A stretch of DNA of 64,000 bases from Betaproteobacteria bacterium (GTDB taxonomy: Bacteria > Pseudomonadota > Gammaproteobacteria > Burkholderiales > Burkholderiaceae_C), in contig JADJWD010000007.1 of NCBI GenBank assembly GCA_016716535.1, positions 434,001 to 498,000 of the forward strand. Reading direction: 5' to 3'. The position numbers and the translations under genes were made by a program. Each line of letters opens with the position of its first letter. Positions within the stretch are counted from its first letter, which is position 1. Below, one piece after another: positions 1 to 8,884 of the stretch. The notes below the pieces were generated by a model. It saw only the letters and a list, made by a program, of their open reading frames with translations, had not been told where the DNA came from and searched no databases.

Positions 1-2
1 CG

Positions 3-191
3 CTGCCGCTGGCGATGCCGCACCGGCAGTTCGCCGTGCTCGTCGCCGGCCCGATGTCGCGCGTCAGCCCGCGGCTGGCGGATCTGGCCGCGGTGATCCG
101 CGCCGAGATCGATCGGCATCTGGGTGGGGGCACGGAGGAGGCGCCGCCTGCGGTCAAGCCGCGGGTAGCTGCGAGGAGCCGGTCGCGCTGA
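3..191 (+). CDS. C-terminal fragment, probable IclR-family transcriptional regulator
   Basis: An open frame enters from the left edge and stops with TGA at 189-191, giving the last 62 residues of a protein. The visible part reads LPLAMPHRQFAVLVAGP, then a segment with PRLADLAAVIRAEIDRHL. A strand with a GP turn followed by a final amphipathic helix is typical of the end of the IclR effector-binding domain. The last 20 residues are a basic, low-complexity tail. The DNA-binding half lies outside the window, so the family call rests only on this resemblance. Confidence 0.4.
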   Translation: MPLAMPHRQFAVLVAGPMSRVSPRLADLAAVIRAEIDRHLGGGTEEAPPAVKPRVAARSRSR

Positions 192-295
192 GCGCGGTCG
201 CGCGGACCAAAGCGTCGACAGCGTCGATCTTGCCGCCGGTACCGCCGCCGGCTCGCCCACGGCGCCGACGGGCATCGTGCTTGCCCGCTGCGTGC

Positions 296-676
296 ATGCA
301 CGCCGTACTCGCCTTCTCCGCCCTGCCCCTCTTCCTCGGCGCGCTGCTCGCCGACTGGGTCTATGCGCGCAGCGAGCAGGTGCAGTGGACCAACTTCGCC
401 TCGTGGCTGATCGCGGGCGGCTTGGTCTTTGCCGGCCTGGCGCTGCTCTGGGCGACGGTCGACGTGCTGCGCGCACACGCACGGCGGCGCGGCGGCTGGC
501 TCGGTTGGCTGCTGTTGCTGGCGAGCTTCGGGCTTGGCATCGTCAACGCGCTCATGCACGCGCGCGACGGTTTTGCGGCGATGCCGGCCGGGCTCGTGCT
601 CTCGGCCGCCGTGCTGGTGCTGGCGGCTGCCGCCAGCGGCATCGGCCTGGCGGGGCTGCGGCGGGGGGCGGCATGA
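296..676 (+). CDS. DUF2231-type membrane protein
   Basis: Small integral membrane protein of 126 residues. Four hydrophobic segments are visible: residues 1-20 (HAVLAFSALPLFLGALLADW), a second containing ASWLIAGGLVFAGLALLW, a third containing WLGWLLLLASFGLGIVNAL, and a last containing AGLVLSAAVLVLAAAASGIG. The pattern matches DUF2231 proteins. I chose ATG 296 because the upstream TTG at 230 would add an arginine/proline-rich stretch with no family look. Its stop overlaps the start of the next gene by four bases (ATGA), so the two are probably translated together. Such proteins often sit beside sorbosone-type dehydrogenases and may link the enzyme to the membrane; that role is inferred. Confidence 0.7.
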   Translation: MHAVLAFSALPLFLGALLADWVYARSEQVQWTNFASWLIAGGLVFAGLALLWATVDVLRAHARRRGGWLGWLLLLASFGLGIVNALMHARDGFAAMPAGLVLSAAVLVLAAAASGIGLAGLRRGAA

Positions 677-1986
677 GGCGCCGCAGTGCGGTGGTCGCCG
701 GCGTCACCTGCGTCGCGGTGACCAGCGCGGCGGTGCTCGCGCTCGTCGCTGAAGCGCAGCCAGCCGGCCAGCAATTCGGCACCGATCCTCAGCTGCCGGC
801 GCCGCAGCGCGGCATGCTGCCGAGCATGGGCATCGCGCGCCCGGCTTCGTGGGGCGATCGCCAGCCTGTCGTGCCCGAGGGCTGGACGATCACCGCCATC
901 GCCACGGGCCTGGCGATCCCGCGGCAGACGCTGGCGCTGCCCAACGGCGACATCCTGGTCGCCGAAGGCAAGGGCAAGAGCGCGCCGGTGCTGACCCCCA
1001 AGGACTACATCGCCGGCCTCGTCAAGAAACAGGGCACGACGCCGGTCAAGGGCGGCAACCGCCTGACCCTGCTGCGTGACGCCGACGGCGACGGCGCCTA
1101 CGAAGGCCGATGGATCTTCGCCGAGAACCTCGACGCGCCGTACGGGCTGGCCCTCGTCGGCAGCCGGCTGTACGTGGCCAACCAGGACGCGCTGGTGCGC
1201 TTCGACTATGAGCCCGGCCAGACGCGCGCCGCCGCCGCGCCGGTGAAGTTGACGGCGCTGCCGGCGGCGGTGAATCACCACTGGACGAAGGCGCTCGCGG
1301 CCGATGCCGAGGGCCGCTTTCTCTACGTGGGCATCGGCTCCAACAGCAACGTCGGCGAGCGCGGCATGGCCGTCGAGGAGAACCGCGCGATGGTGTGGCA
1401 GGTGGACCCCGCCAGCGGCGCTTCGCGGCCGTTTGCCACCGGCTTGCGCAACCCGACGGCGCTCGCCTTCGAGCCGCACAGCAGGCGGCTGTGGGCCGTG
1501 GTGAACGAGCGCGACGAACTCGGCCCCGACCTCGTCCCGGACTACCTGACCTCGGTGCGCGAGGGGGCGTTCTACGGCTGGCCGTACGCCTACTGGGGCC
1601 CGAACGTCGACCCGCGCGTGCGGCCGCAAGACAGCGAGAAGGTGAAGACCACCGTGCGGCCCGACTACGCGTTGCAGTCGCACTCGGCGCCGCTCGGGCT
1701 GGCGTTCACCCGGCCGGGCGGCGGCGGCGCAGGTCCGTTCGCCGAAGGTGCCTTCGTCGGCCTGCACGGCAGCTGGAACCGCAAGGAGCCGGTGGGCTAC
1801 AAGGTGATCTTCGTGCCGTTCCGCGACGGCCGCCCGAGCGGACCGCCGCTGGACTTCGTCACCGGCTTCCAGGCCGACGGCCGGACCATGGGCCGCCCCG
1901 TCGGCGTGACGGTGGACGCCAAGGGCGCGGTGATCGTCGCCGACGACTTGTCGAATACGGTGTGGCGGGTGGTGCCGGCGCGTTGA
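673..1986 (+). CDS. PQQ-dependent sugar (sorbosone-type) dehydrogenase
   Basis: 437-residue periplasmic enzyme of the sorbosone/soluble glucose dehydrogenase family, a six-bladed beta-propeller that oxidises sugars with PQQ. An N-terminal signal sequence (RRRSAVVAGVTCVAVTSAAV) is followed by blade motifs such as LPNGDILVAEG, LRDADGDGAYEG, APYGLALVGSRLYVAN, GIGSNSNVGERG, FATGLRNPTALAFEP, NERDELGPDLVPDYL and SWNRKEPVGYKV. The NERD-E and GSWNR motifs are hallmarks of this family. It is translationally coupled to the DUF2231 gene. The physiological substrate cannot be told from sequence. Confidence 0.85.
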   Translation: MRRRSAVVAGVTCVAVTSAAVLALVAEAQPAGQQFGTDPQLPAPQRGMLPSMGIARPASWGDRQPVVPEGWTITAIATGLAIPRQTLALPNGDILVAEGKGKSAPVLTPKDYIAGLVKKQGTTPVKGGNRLTLLRDADGDGAYEGRWIFAENLDAPYGLALVGSRLYVANQDALVRFDYEPGQTRAAAAPVKLTALPAAVNHHWTKALAADAEGRFLYVGIGSNSNVGERGMAVEENRAMVWQVDPASGASRPFATGLRNPTALAFEPHSRRLWAVVNERDELGPDLVPDYLTSVREGAFYGWPYAYWGPNVDPRVRPQDSEKVKTTVRPDYALQSHSAPLGLAFTRPGGGGAGPFAEGAFVGLHGSWNRKEPVGYKVIFVPFRDGRPSGPPLDFVTGFQADGRTMGRPVGVTVDAKGAVIVADDLSNTVWRVVPAR

Positions 1987-2006
1987 GCGCAGCACCCAGG
2001 AACGCC

Positions 2007-2029
2007 GAAGCCCGCTCGAGGCGGGCTTC
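2007..2029. terminator. Inverted repeat, likely bidirectional terminator
   Basis: A perfect 9-bp stem (GAAGCCCGC / GCGGGCTTC) with a 5-base loop lies 20 bases after the dehydrogenase stop and 28 bases beyond the 3' end of the minus-strand tRNA. It could serve both converging transcripts. There is no clear T-run on either side, so the call rests on hairpin strength and position. Confidence 0.5.
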
Positions 2030-2057
2030 GCAAGCGCTTGTCAGCACTTAAGAATCT

Positions 2058-2134
<77 letters not shown>

Positions 2135-2148
2135 ACTGAAGCTGCGCA

Positions 2149-2154
2149 GTATAC
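2149..2154 (-). promoter_or_regulatory. -10 box of the initiator tRNA promoter
   Basis: On the minus strand TATACT lies 14 bases upstream of the tRNA 5' end, a good position for a sigma-70 start site about seven bases ahead of the mature tRNA. The -35 region is G/C-rich and not recognisable. Confidence 0.4.
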
Positions 2155-2301
2155 CGCACGGCCGCGCGGCGGCCCGACGCCCGCCGTTTGCGCGGCCGCT
2201 GGGCGCGGGCGGCAGGTAACGTCCGGCAGAGGACGGGCAATGCGGGCGGCCCCGCCGCAGGGCGCCGCTAACATCCGCCGCACGCGAACTCGGGGTTGCG
2301 G

Positions 2302-2955
2302 ATGACGGCTTCACGCAAGGTCCTGCTCGTCGACGACCACGAACTCGTGCGCGTCGGCGTGAAGGCGACCTACGGCGAGCTGCTCGGGCTGGCCATCGAG
2401 TGGCTCGAAGCGACGACGCTCGCCGAGGCGCTGGCGCTGTACCGCGCGCATGGCGACATCGACGCGGTGTTGCTGGACCTGAACCTCGCCGACTGCAAGG
2501 GTCTGCAGGGGCTGCGGATATTCATGCAGGCGCATCCGCAGGCGCGCGTGGCGGTGTTCAGCGGCACGCAGGACGAGTTCGTCGTGCGCCAGGCGCGCGC
2601 GCTCGGCGCCGCGGCCTATCTGGGCAAGGGCCGCATGACGTCGGAGACGCGCGAGACGCTGCTGGCGCTGCTGGCCCCGGCCTCGCCGAACGGCGGCGCG
2701 GGCGTGCCGCTCGGGACCGCCGCGGGCGCGCAGGTGCTGTTCCCGCGCCTGCCGCGCACGGCGATGTACGACCGCGTCGCCGAGCTGGGGCCGCGCCACC
2801 TGGAGATCCTGGAGCTCGTGCTGTCGGGCTGCACAAACCAGGAGATCAGCCAGTCGACGCAGTTGTCGCTGGGCACGGTGAAGAACTACGTCTCGTCGCT
2901 GCTGCTGGCGCTGGACGTGCGGTCGCGTTCGCACCTGATCAGCCTGTTCCGCTGA
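2302..2955 (+). CDS. LuxR/NarL-type response regulator
   Basis: 217-residue two-component regulator. The receiver domain shows the acidic pair in LLVDDHELVRVGV, the phospho-acceptor Asp59 in LLDLNLAD and the conserved Lys in YLGKGR. The C-terminal LuxR-type helix-turn-helix contains LGPRHLEILELVLSGCTNQEI and LSLGTVKNYVSSLL. ATG 2302 was chosen over TTG 2296. It is followed after 18 bases by the hybrid histidine kinase, its likely partner. Targets are unknown; its position directly upstream of the T6SS operon makes control of that operon conceivable but unproven. Confidence 0.85.
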   Translation: MTASRKVLLVDDHELVRVGVKATYGELLGLAIEWLEATTLAEALALYRAHGDIDAVLLDLNLADCKGLQGLRIFMQAHPQARVAVFSGTQDEFVVRQARALGAAAYLGKGRMTSETRETLLALLAPASPNGGAGVPLGTAAGAQVLFPRLPRTAMYDRVAELGPRHLEILELVLSGCTNQEISQSTQLSLGTVKNYVSSLLLALDVRSRSHLISLFR

Positions 2956-2973
2956 TCGCTTCGGGCCGCTCGC

Positions 2974-4941
2974 GTGGCAAGCCAAGAGGCCGATGCGGCC
3001 GCCGGCGCAACGGGGCTGGGGCCGTTGACGCCATCGGCGCCGGACGAGACGCCGGTCCGGGACCTGCCCTTCGCGCCATCGGCATCCTCAGCCACGGCGA
3101 CCGATGAGTCGGGCGCCATCCCGACGCCGCGCGCCCCGTTCAATCGCCACGTCGCCGTCGAAGGCCGCGGCAGCGGCGACGCCACCGCCGGCGAGGGCTG
3201 GCGCGCCGTGCGCGCGCGACGCCACCGGGCGCTGCTCACGGCGGCGGCGCGCAGCGGCCTGGAGCAGATGCACGTCGTCGGCTGGCTGGTGCTGGCGCTG
3301 GTGCCGCTGCTCGGGCTCGTCGCCGCCGACTTGTGGCGCGCGGCGCCCGTGTGGTTGTGGGCGGCCGCGGCAGGCACGCTGGGCGGCGTGATGGTCGCGT
3401 GGCCGCGCCGCCGCTGGCGCGCCAGCGCTTCGAGCCGCCGCCTGACGCTGCTCGTCGGCGCCGCGGCGCTGCTGGCCGCCGCGCCGGCGGCGTTGCTGCC
3501 GCCGCTGGCCAGCGCCGCTGACGAAGCGTCGACGTGGGTGTGGCTCGTCGCCGCCTTCGCGGTGGCCGTCGGCGCGACGGTGGCGCCATCGGCGCCGGCG
3601 GCCGGCGCGATGGCCTTCGCGCCGCCGCTGGCCGCGGCGCTCGCGCTGCGGCCGCTGCTCGCGGCCGGCCTGCCGGCCGCGGCCGTGGCGGCGCCGCTGG
3701 CGGCGGCGGGGCTGTGGGGCGGCGTGCTCGCCTGGGGTGTCGCCTGGCACCTGCGCCGCGGCTGGCGGCGGCAGATGCTGCTGGGCCTGGAGCAGGCCGC
3801 GCGCTTGCGCGAAGCCGAGACGGCGCGCGACGCCGCGTTGCGCGCCGACGCCGACAAGAGCCGCTTCCTCGCCATCGCCAGCCACGACCTGCGCCAGCCG
3901 GTGCACGCGCTCGGCCTCTTCGCCGCCACGCTGCACAAACGCCTGCACGCCTCGCCCGACGAGGCGCTGGCGCGCAACCTGATGCGCTCGGTCGATGGCC
4001 TCGAGCGCTCATTCAACGCGATGCTCGACATCTCGCGCCTGGACGGCGACGCGGTGACGCCGCGCTCGCAGACCTTCCCGCTGCGCGACATCTTCCGCCG
4101 CCTGCACATGCAGTACGCCGGCCAGGCCGAGCTGGCCGGGCTGGCGCTGCGCTTCTCGCCGGGCGGCAAGTCGGTGACGAGCGACCCGCAACTGCTCGAG
4201 CGCATCGTCGGCAACCTCGTGCACAACGCGATCCGCTACACCACGCATGGCGGCATCGCCGTCGTCGCACGCAGCACGCACACGCACATCAACATCGAGG
4301 TCTGGGACACCGGCGCCGGCATCGCCGCGGCCGATCTGCCGCGCATCTTCGACGAGTTCTTCCAGGTCGGCCGCGGCGAGCGCGACCGCAGCCAGGGTCT
4401 CGGCATGGGTCTGGCCATCGTCAAGCGGCTCGCCGCGCTGCTCGGCCACCGGCTCGAAGTGGCCTCGGCGCCCGGGCGCGGCACGCTGTTCCGCGTCGGC
4501 GTGCCGGTGGGCACTCTCGGCGGGTTCGACGATGAGGTGGCGCCGGCCGACACGCTGCCGATGTCGGTGGACGTGGCGCAGATGGTGCTGGTCGTCGACG
4601 ACGAGGAGCCGATCCGCGAAGGCCTGCGCCTGCTGCTGCAGGAATGGGGCTACCAGGCGATGACGGCGGCCGACCTCGTGCAGGCCGAGCGCGCCGTCAG
4701 CGCGCTGGAGGGGCGCGTCGACCTGATCCTGTCGGACCTGCACCTGGGCGGCGGCGCCGGCGGCCGCGAGGTCGTCGCCAGCGTGCGGCGGCTGTGCGGC
4801 CGCGAGGTGCCGGCGATCCTCGTCACCGGCGACACCGCCGGCCAGGCGCTGCGCGAGGTGGTCGCCGGCACCGACCCGGTGCTGTTCAAGCCGGTGCAGC
4901 CGCGCCAGTTGTTCGAGGCGATGCGCGCGGCGCTGCAGTAG
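2974..4941 (+). CDS. Hybrid sensor histidine kinase / response regulator
   Basis: 655 residues starting at GTG. A disordered N-terminus of about 90 residues precedes a membrane region of several alanine/leucine-rich helices (roughly residues 95-260), then a coiled linker. The kinase core has the H-box SHDLRQPVHAL with phospho-accepting His304, the N-box NLVHNAIRYT, the G1 box DTGAGI and the G2 box GLGMGLAIV. A C-terminal receiver (from about residue 530) has VVDDEEPIREG, Asp588 in LSDLHLG and the FKP lysine. No periplasmic sensor domain is evident, so the signal is probably sensed in or near the membrane. It follows the response regulator on the same strand. Confidence 0.85.
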   Translation: MASQEADAAAGATGLGPLTPSAPDETPVRDLPFAPSASSATATDESGAIPTPRAPFNRHVAVEGRGSGDATAGEGWRAVRARRHRALLTAAARSGLEQMHVVGWLVLALVPLLGLVAADLWRAAPVWLWAAAAGTLGGVMVAWPRRRWRASASSRRLTLLVGAAALLAAAPAALLPPLASAADEASTWVWLVAAFAVAVGATVAPSAPAAGAMAFAPPLAAALALRPLLAAGLPAAAVAAPLAAAGLWGGVLAWGVAWHLRRGWRRQMLLGLEQAARLREAETARDAALRADADKSRFLAIASHDLRQPVHALGLFAATLHKRLHASPDEALARNLMRSVDGLERSFNAMLDISRLDGDAVTPRSQTFPLRDIFRRLHMQYAGQAELAGLALRFSPGGKSVTSDPQLLERIVGNLVHNAIRYTTHGGIAVVARSTHTHINIEVWDTGAGIAAADLPRIFDEFFQVGRGERDRSQGLGMGLAIVKRLAALLGHRLEVASAPGRGTLFRVGVPVGTLGGFDDEVAPADTLPMSVDVAQMVLVVDDEEPIREGLRLLLQEWGYQAMTAADLVQAERAVSALEGRVDLILSDLHLGGGAGGREVVASVRRLCGREVPAILVTGDTAGQALREVVAGTDPVLFKPVQPRQLFEAMRAALQ

Positions 4942-4980
4942 CGGCGCGGCGGCCGCGGCAAGGGCAGCGGCAATCGCCGC

Positions 4981-5013
4981 GGCGCCCCTCCCTCCTCGGT
5001 GGGAGGGTGCGCC
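4981..5013. other. Imperfect inverted repeat upstream of tssA
   Basis: GGCGCCCCTCCC at 4981-4992 is complementary, with small mismatches, to GGGAGGGTGCGCC at 5001-5013. It lies 40 bases after the kinase stop and could end kinase transcription or shape the tssA leader. There is no T-run. The remaining sequence to the tssA start (190 bases in all) holds an 11-base string, GATGACTTTCG at 5019-5029, that recurs upstream of vgrG at 18665-18675. Confidence 0.35.
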
Positions 5014-5131
5014 GCGCAGATGACTTTCGGACAACGCCGCGGCACGGTGCCGCTTCTAGAGTCGCCGCACGCTGCGGGCAGGCCCGATGTACCTGCCCTG
5101 CCCGCGCGCCTTGCCCTCCCGCAAAGCACCG

Positions 5132-6187
5132 ATGTCCGCCACCGACCTGTTCGATCCCGAGACGCTGCTCGCCCCGCTGGACGAGGCCGCGCCCTGTGGT
5201 CCCGACCTCGAATACGACCCGGTCTTCCAGGCGCTCGAGCAGGCCGGCGCCGGCACGCCCGAGCGGCAGTACGGCGACAAGATCTTCCCGGCCGAGCCGC
5301 CCGACTGGGCCGCCGTGCGCGAGCACGCGATGGCATTGGCGGCCCGCACGCGCGACCTGCGCGTCGCCGTGTGGCTGGTGCGCAGCGGCGCGCGCACGCA
5401 GGGGCTGGCCGGGGCGCTGGCCGGTCTCCAGCTTGCGCAAGGCCTGCTCGAGCAGCATTGGGCGCACGTGCACCCGCAGCTCGACGCCAGCGACGACAAC
5501 GACCCGACGATGCGGCTGAACGCGCTGCTGCCGCTGGTCGCCGCCGACGGCGCGCTGGCCGACCTGCGCGCCGCCGGCGTGGCGCCGGTGCGCGGCGGCC
5601 CGACGTTGCGCGACCTCGAGCTCGGCCTTGGCCGCGCCGAGCCGCTCGACGACGAGGCGCTGCCCACCGAAGCGGGCGTGCTCGAAGGCCTGCGCGCGAT
5701 CGTCGACAAGCAGCCCGCGGTCGCCGAACACCTCACCGCCGCGGCCGCCAGCGCGCGCGCCATCGCCGAGGCGGTGCAGGCCGCCGTCGGCTCGCGCGCG
5801 CCCGATGCCGGGCCGCTCGTGCGCCTGCTGGCCGCCGGCGCCGACGCGGTCAAGCGGCTGCAAGGCGCCGGGGCGGGTGACACCTCCGACGCGACCGGCG
5901 GCGACGACAGCGCGGCGCTCGACGCCGCCACGAACGGCCATCACGGCCATGCGCGGGGAACGCGAGCAGGCGCCGCCAGCGCGCTGCGCAGCCGTGCCGA
6001 CGCCGCGCGCGAGCTCGAGCGCATCGCCGCGTGGCTGGAACAGAACGAGCCCAGCCACCCGGCGCCGCTGCTCTTGCGGCGCGCCATCCGGCTGATGGAC
6101 ATGAGCTTCATCGAGATCATCCGCGACATGGCCAGCAACGGCCTCGACCAGGTCGAGACCATCGCCGGGCCGCGTGGCGAAAGCTGA
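5132..6187 (+). CDS. tssA: T6SS protein TssA (ImpA N-terminal domain)
   Basis: 351 residues. TssA proteins prime assembly of the baseplate, tube and sheath and cap the growing sheath. The ImpA_N region is clear near the start: DLFDPETLLAPLDEAAPCGPDLEYDP, split here as the family's usual acidic opening followed by the PCG-DLEYDP signature. The C-terminal part contains SRADAARELERIAAWLEQNEPSHP and a final helix with DMSFIEIIRDM. ATG 5132 fits the family start; an upstream ATG at 5087 would add 15 unrelated residues. It is the first gene of the plus-strand T6SS operon. Confidence 0.9.
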   Translation: MSATDLFDPETLLAPLDEAAPCGPDLEYDPVFQALEQAGAGTPERQYGDKIFPAEPPDWAAVREHAMALAARTRDLRVAVWLVRSGARTQGLAGALAGLQLAQGLLEQHWAHVHPQLDASDDNDPTMRLNALLPLVAADGALADLRAAGVAPVRGGPTLRDLELGLGRAEPLDDEALPTEAGVLEGLRAIVDKQPAVAEHLTAAAASARAIAEAVQAAVGSRAPDAGPLVRLLAAGADAVKRLQGAGAGDTSDATGGDDSAALDAATNGHHGHARGTRAGAASALRSRADAARELERIAAWLEQNEPSHPAPLLLRRAIRLMDMSFIEIIRDMASNGLDQVETIAGPRGES

Positions 6188-6237
6188 CGGCTCCGCCGTC
6201 GAACGCGAACCTCCGCATCCCACCGAAGGAGCCCGCC

Positions 6238-6756
6238 ATGGCCACCAGCAGCCAGAAATTCATCGCCCGCAACCGCGCCCCCCGCGTGCAGATCGAGTAC
6301 GACGTCGAGCTGTATGGCGCCGAGAAGAAGGTGCAGCTGCCCTTCGTGATGGGCGTGATGAGCGACCTCTCGGGCAAGAGCAACGAACCGCCGCCGCCGG
6401 TGGCCGACCGCAAGTTCCTCGAATTCGACGTCGACAACTTCGACGCGCGCATGAAGGCGATGAAGCCGCGTGTCGCCTTCCAGGTGCCCAACAAGCTCAC
6501 CGGCGAAGGGAACATCGCCGTCGACCTCACGTTCGAGAGCATGGAGGACTTCTCGCCCGCGGCCGTGGCGGCCAAGGTCGATGGCCTGAAGCAGCTGCTC
6601 GAAGCGCGCCAGCAGCTGGCCAACCTCGTCACCTACATGGACGGCAAGACCGGCGCCGAGGAACTGATCGCCCGCCTCGTCAAGGACGAGGCATTGATGA
6701 AGGCGCTGGCCGCGGCCAAGGCGCCCGAGAGTTCCAACGGCGACAAGGCTTCCTGA
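6238..6756 (+). CDS. tssB: T6SS contractile sheath small subunit TssB
   Basis: 172 residues, the normal family length. TssB pairs with TssC to build the contractile sheath that drives the Hcp tube outward. The family start is plain (SSQKFIARNRAPRVQIEYDVE), as are the segments LPFVMGVMSDLSGKS and FDARMKAMKPRVAFQVPNKL. A good ribosome site (GAAGGAG) lies about ten bases before ATG 6238. It is 50 bases downstream of tssA and 55 bases upstream of tssC. Confidence 0.96.
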   Translation: MATSSQKFIARNRAPRVQIEYDVELYGAEKKVQLPFVMGVMSDLSGKSNEPPPPVADRKFLEFDVDNFDARMKAMKPRVAFQVPNKLTGEGNIAVDLTFESMEDFSPAAVAAKVDGLKQLLEARQQLANLVTYMDGKTGAEELIARLVKDEALMKALAAAKAPESSNGDKAS

Positions 6757-6811
6757 CGGCGCGCGAGCGCATCACCGCCCTTCTCGAACACCCGCACACG
6801 AGTGAACCGCC

Positions 6812-8302
6812 ATGGCTGAACAAGCGACCACCACCGAAGCCCTGCAAGGCGTCACCTACGAAGGCAGCGACCTCGCCGCTCTGCTGAACAAGGAGTTCAA
6901 GCCCAAGAGCGACGAGGCGAAGTCGGCCGTCGAGTCGGCGGTGCTGACGTTGGCGCAGCAGGCGCTGGCCAACACCAAGCTGATCGGCAGCGATGTCGTC
7001 GTCTCGATCGAGGCAATGATCGCCGAGCTCGACAGGAAGCTCTCCGAGCAGGTCAACGCCATCCTGCACCACGCCGACTTCCAGCAGCTCGAAAGTGCCT
7101 GGCGCGGCCTGAGCTACCTCGTCAACAACACCGAGACCGACGAGATGTTGAAGATCAAGGTCTTCAACGTCTCGAAGGCCGAGCTCGGCAAGACGCTCAA
7201 GCGCTACAAGGGCACGGCCTGGGACCAGAGCCCGATCTTCAAGAAGGTCTACACCGAGGAGTACGACCAGTTCGGCGGCCACCCGTTCGGCTGCCTCGTC
7301 GGCGACTACTACTTCGACCACACGGCGCCCGACACCGAACTGCTCGGCGAGATGGCGAAGATCGCCGCCGCGTCGCACGCGCCGTTCATCTCCGCCGGCG
7401 CGCCGACGACGATGCAGATGGGCTCGTGGCAGGAACTGGCCAACCCGCGCGACCTGACGAAGATCTTCACGACGCCCGAGTACGCCGCCTGGCGCTCGCT
7501 GCGCGAAAGCGAGGACGCGCGTTACCTCGGCCTGGCGATGCCGCGCTTCCTGTCGCGCCTGCCCTACGGCGCGAAGACCAACCCGGTGGAGGCCTTCAAC
7601 TTCGAGGAAGAAACCGGCGGCGGCGACCACAGCAAGTACACGTGGGCCAACAGCGCCTACGCGATGGCCGTCAACATCAACCGCAGCTACAAGATGTACG
7701 GCTGGGGCACCAGCATCCGCGGCGTCGAGGCCGGCGGTGCCGTGGAAGGTTTGCCCGCGCACACTTTCCCCACCGACGACGGCGGCGTGGACATGAAGTG
7801 CCCCACCGAGATCGCGATCTCCGACCGCCGCGAGGCCGAGCTCGCCAAGAACGGCTTCATGCCGCTCGTGCACCGCAAGAACAGCGACTTCGCCGCCTTC
7901 ATCGGCGCGCAGTCGCTGCAAAAGCCCTTCGAGTACGACGATGCCGACGCCAGCGCCAACGCCAATCTCGCCGCGCGGCTGCCGTACCTCTTCGCCTGCT
8001 GCCGCTTCGCGCACTACCTCAAGTGCATCGTGCGCGACAAGATCGGCAGCTTCAAGGACCGCGCGGCAATGGAGAAGTACCTCAACAACTGGATCATGAA
8101 CTACGTCGACGGCGACCCCGCCAACTCGTCGGACCAGACGAAGGCGCAGAAGCCCCTGGCCGCCGCCGAGGTCACCGTCGAGGCCGACCCGTCCAACCCC
8201 GGCTACTACCGCTCGAAGTTCATGCTCAAGCCGCACTACCAGCTCGAAGGGCTGACGGTGTCGCTGCGCCTCGTCTCGAAGCTGCCCTCGGAGAAGAAGT
8301 AG
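6812..8302 (+). CDS. tssC: T6SS contractile sheath large subunit TssC
   Basis: 496 residues, the usual size. Family segments include FQQLESAWRGLSYLV, EEYDQFGGHPFGCLVGDY, MAKIAAASHAPFISAG, ARYLGLAMPRFLSRLPYG and WANSAYAMAVNINRSYKMYG. With TssB it forms the helical sheath disassembled by TssH after contraction. The C-terminus ends in a sheath strand region (GYYRSKFMLKPHYQLEGL). Start at ATG 6812; expressed with tssB. Confidence 0.97.
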   Translation: MAEQATTTEALQGVTYEGSDLAALLNKEFKPKSDEAKSAVESAVLTLAQQALANTKLIGSDVVVSIEAMIAELDRKLSEQVNAILHHADFQQLESAWRGLSYLVNNTETDEMLKIKVFNVSKAELGKTLKRYKGTAWDQSPIFKKVYTEEYDQFGGHPFGCLVGDYYFDHTAPDTELLGEMAKIAAASHAPFISAGAPTTMQMGSWQELANPRDLTKIFTTPEYAAWRSLRESEDARYLGLAMPRFLSRLPYGAKTNPVEAFNFEEETGGGDHSKYTWANSAYAMAVNINRSYKMYGWGTSIRGVEAGGAVEGLPAHTFPTDDGGVDMKCPTEIAISDRREAELAKNGFMPLVHRKNSDFAAFIGAQSLQKPFEYDDADASANANLAARLPYLFACCRFAHYLKCIVRDKIGSFKDRAAMEKYLNNWIMNYVDGDPANSSDQTKAQKPLAAAEVTVEADPSNPGYYRSKFMLKPHYQLEGLTVSLRLVSKLPSEKK

Positions 8303-8311
8303 CGCCTGCAC

Positions 8312-8330
8312 TGATACCTCGGTGTCGTTG
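8312..8330 (+). promoter_or_regulatory. 19-base motif upstream of hcp, shared with the vgrG leader
   Basis: The string TGATACCTCGGTGTCGTTG lies ten bases after the tssC stop and about 60 bases before hcp. The same string with one mismatch occurs at 18611-18629, just after the stop of the gene before vgrG. Two such copies, both in short intergenic gaps upstream of exported tube and spike genes, suggest a regulatory or mRNA-level site. The function is not known. Confidence 0.35.
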
Positions 8331-8391
8331 GCTGCACGAACAAGCCCGTCCAAACTGAAACCGTCATCAACACCCTAGGAGATTCCTCACC

Positions 8392-8868
8392 ATGGCAATC
8401 GACACCCACATCAAGTTCGACGGCGTCGAAGGCGAGTCCACGCACAAGGACCACAAGGGCGAGATCGAAGTCCTGTCGTGGACCTGGGGCGTCAGCAACG
8501 CCAGCCAGGGCGCCGGCGGCGGCAGCGGCAAGGGCAAGGCCCAGCCCGGCGACTTCCACCTCACGCACCGCTACGACAAGGCCAGCCCCGTGCTCGGCAA
8601 GCGCTGCGCCGACGGCAAGCACTTCGCCACCGTCACGCTGACCTCGCGCAAATCCGGCGAAGGCCAGAAGGACTTTCTGAAGGTGACGATGAAGGAGGTC
8701 TTCATCACCTCCGTGCAGCCGAGCGGAAGCTCCGGCGGCGACATCGTCGAATCGGTCTCGATGAGCTACGGCGCGATCGACTTCGCCTACAAGCCGCAGG
8801 ACGACAAGGGCGGCCTCGGCGGCGAGGTGAAGTTCGGCTGGAACGTCAAGACCACCGAGATCACCTGA
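8392..8868 (+). CDS. hcp: T6SS tube protein Hcp (TssD)
   Basis: 158 residues. Hcp hexamers stack into the tube that is fired through the sheath. Typical segments are the opening AIDTHIKFDGVEGES, then IEVLSWTWGVSN, DFHLTHRYDKASP and a final strand KFGWNVKTTEIT. A glycine-rich insertion (GAGGGSGKGK) sits at the usual variable loop. A ribosome site (AGGAGA) lies about ten bases before ATG 8392. It has its own 89-base leader with the shared motif at 8312-8330, consistent with a separate expression boost. Confidence 0.95.
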   Translation: MAIDTHIKFDGVEGESTHKDHKGEIEVLSWTWGVSNASQGAGGGSGKGKAQPGDFHLTHRYDKASPVLGKRCADGKHFATVTLTSRKSGEGQKDFLKVTMKEVFITSVQPSGSSGGDIVESVSMSYGAIDFAYKPQDDKGGLGGEVKFGWNVKTTEIT

Positions 8869-8884
8869 GCGAGGAACCGGCGCC

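Noticed and set aside
277..672. Upstream extension of the sorbosone dehydrogenase frame
   Set aside because: The frame is open but overlaps the DUF2231 gene, and the added residues are arginine-rich without family similarity; ATG 673 precedes the signal peptide.
5040..5056. Sigma-54 promoter upstream of tssA (GGCACGGTGCCGCTT)
   Set aside because: The GG and GC elements are one base too close for a -24/-12 promoter.
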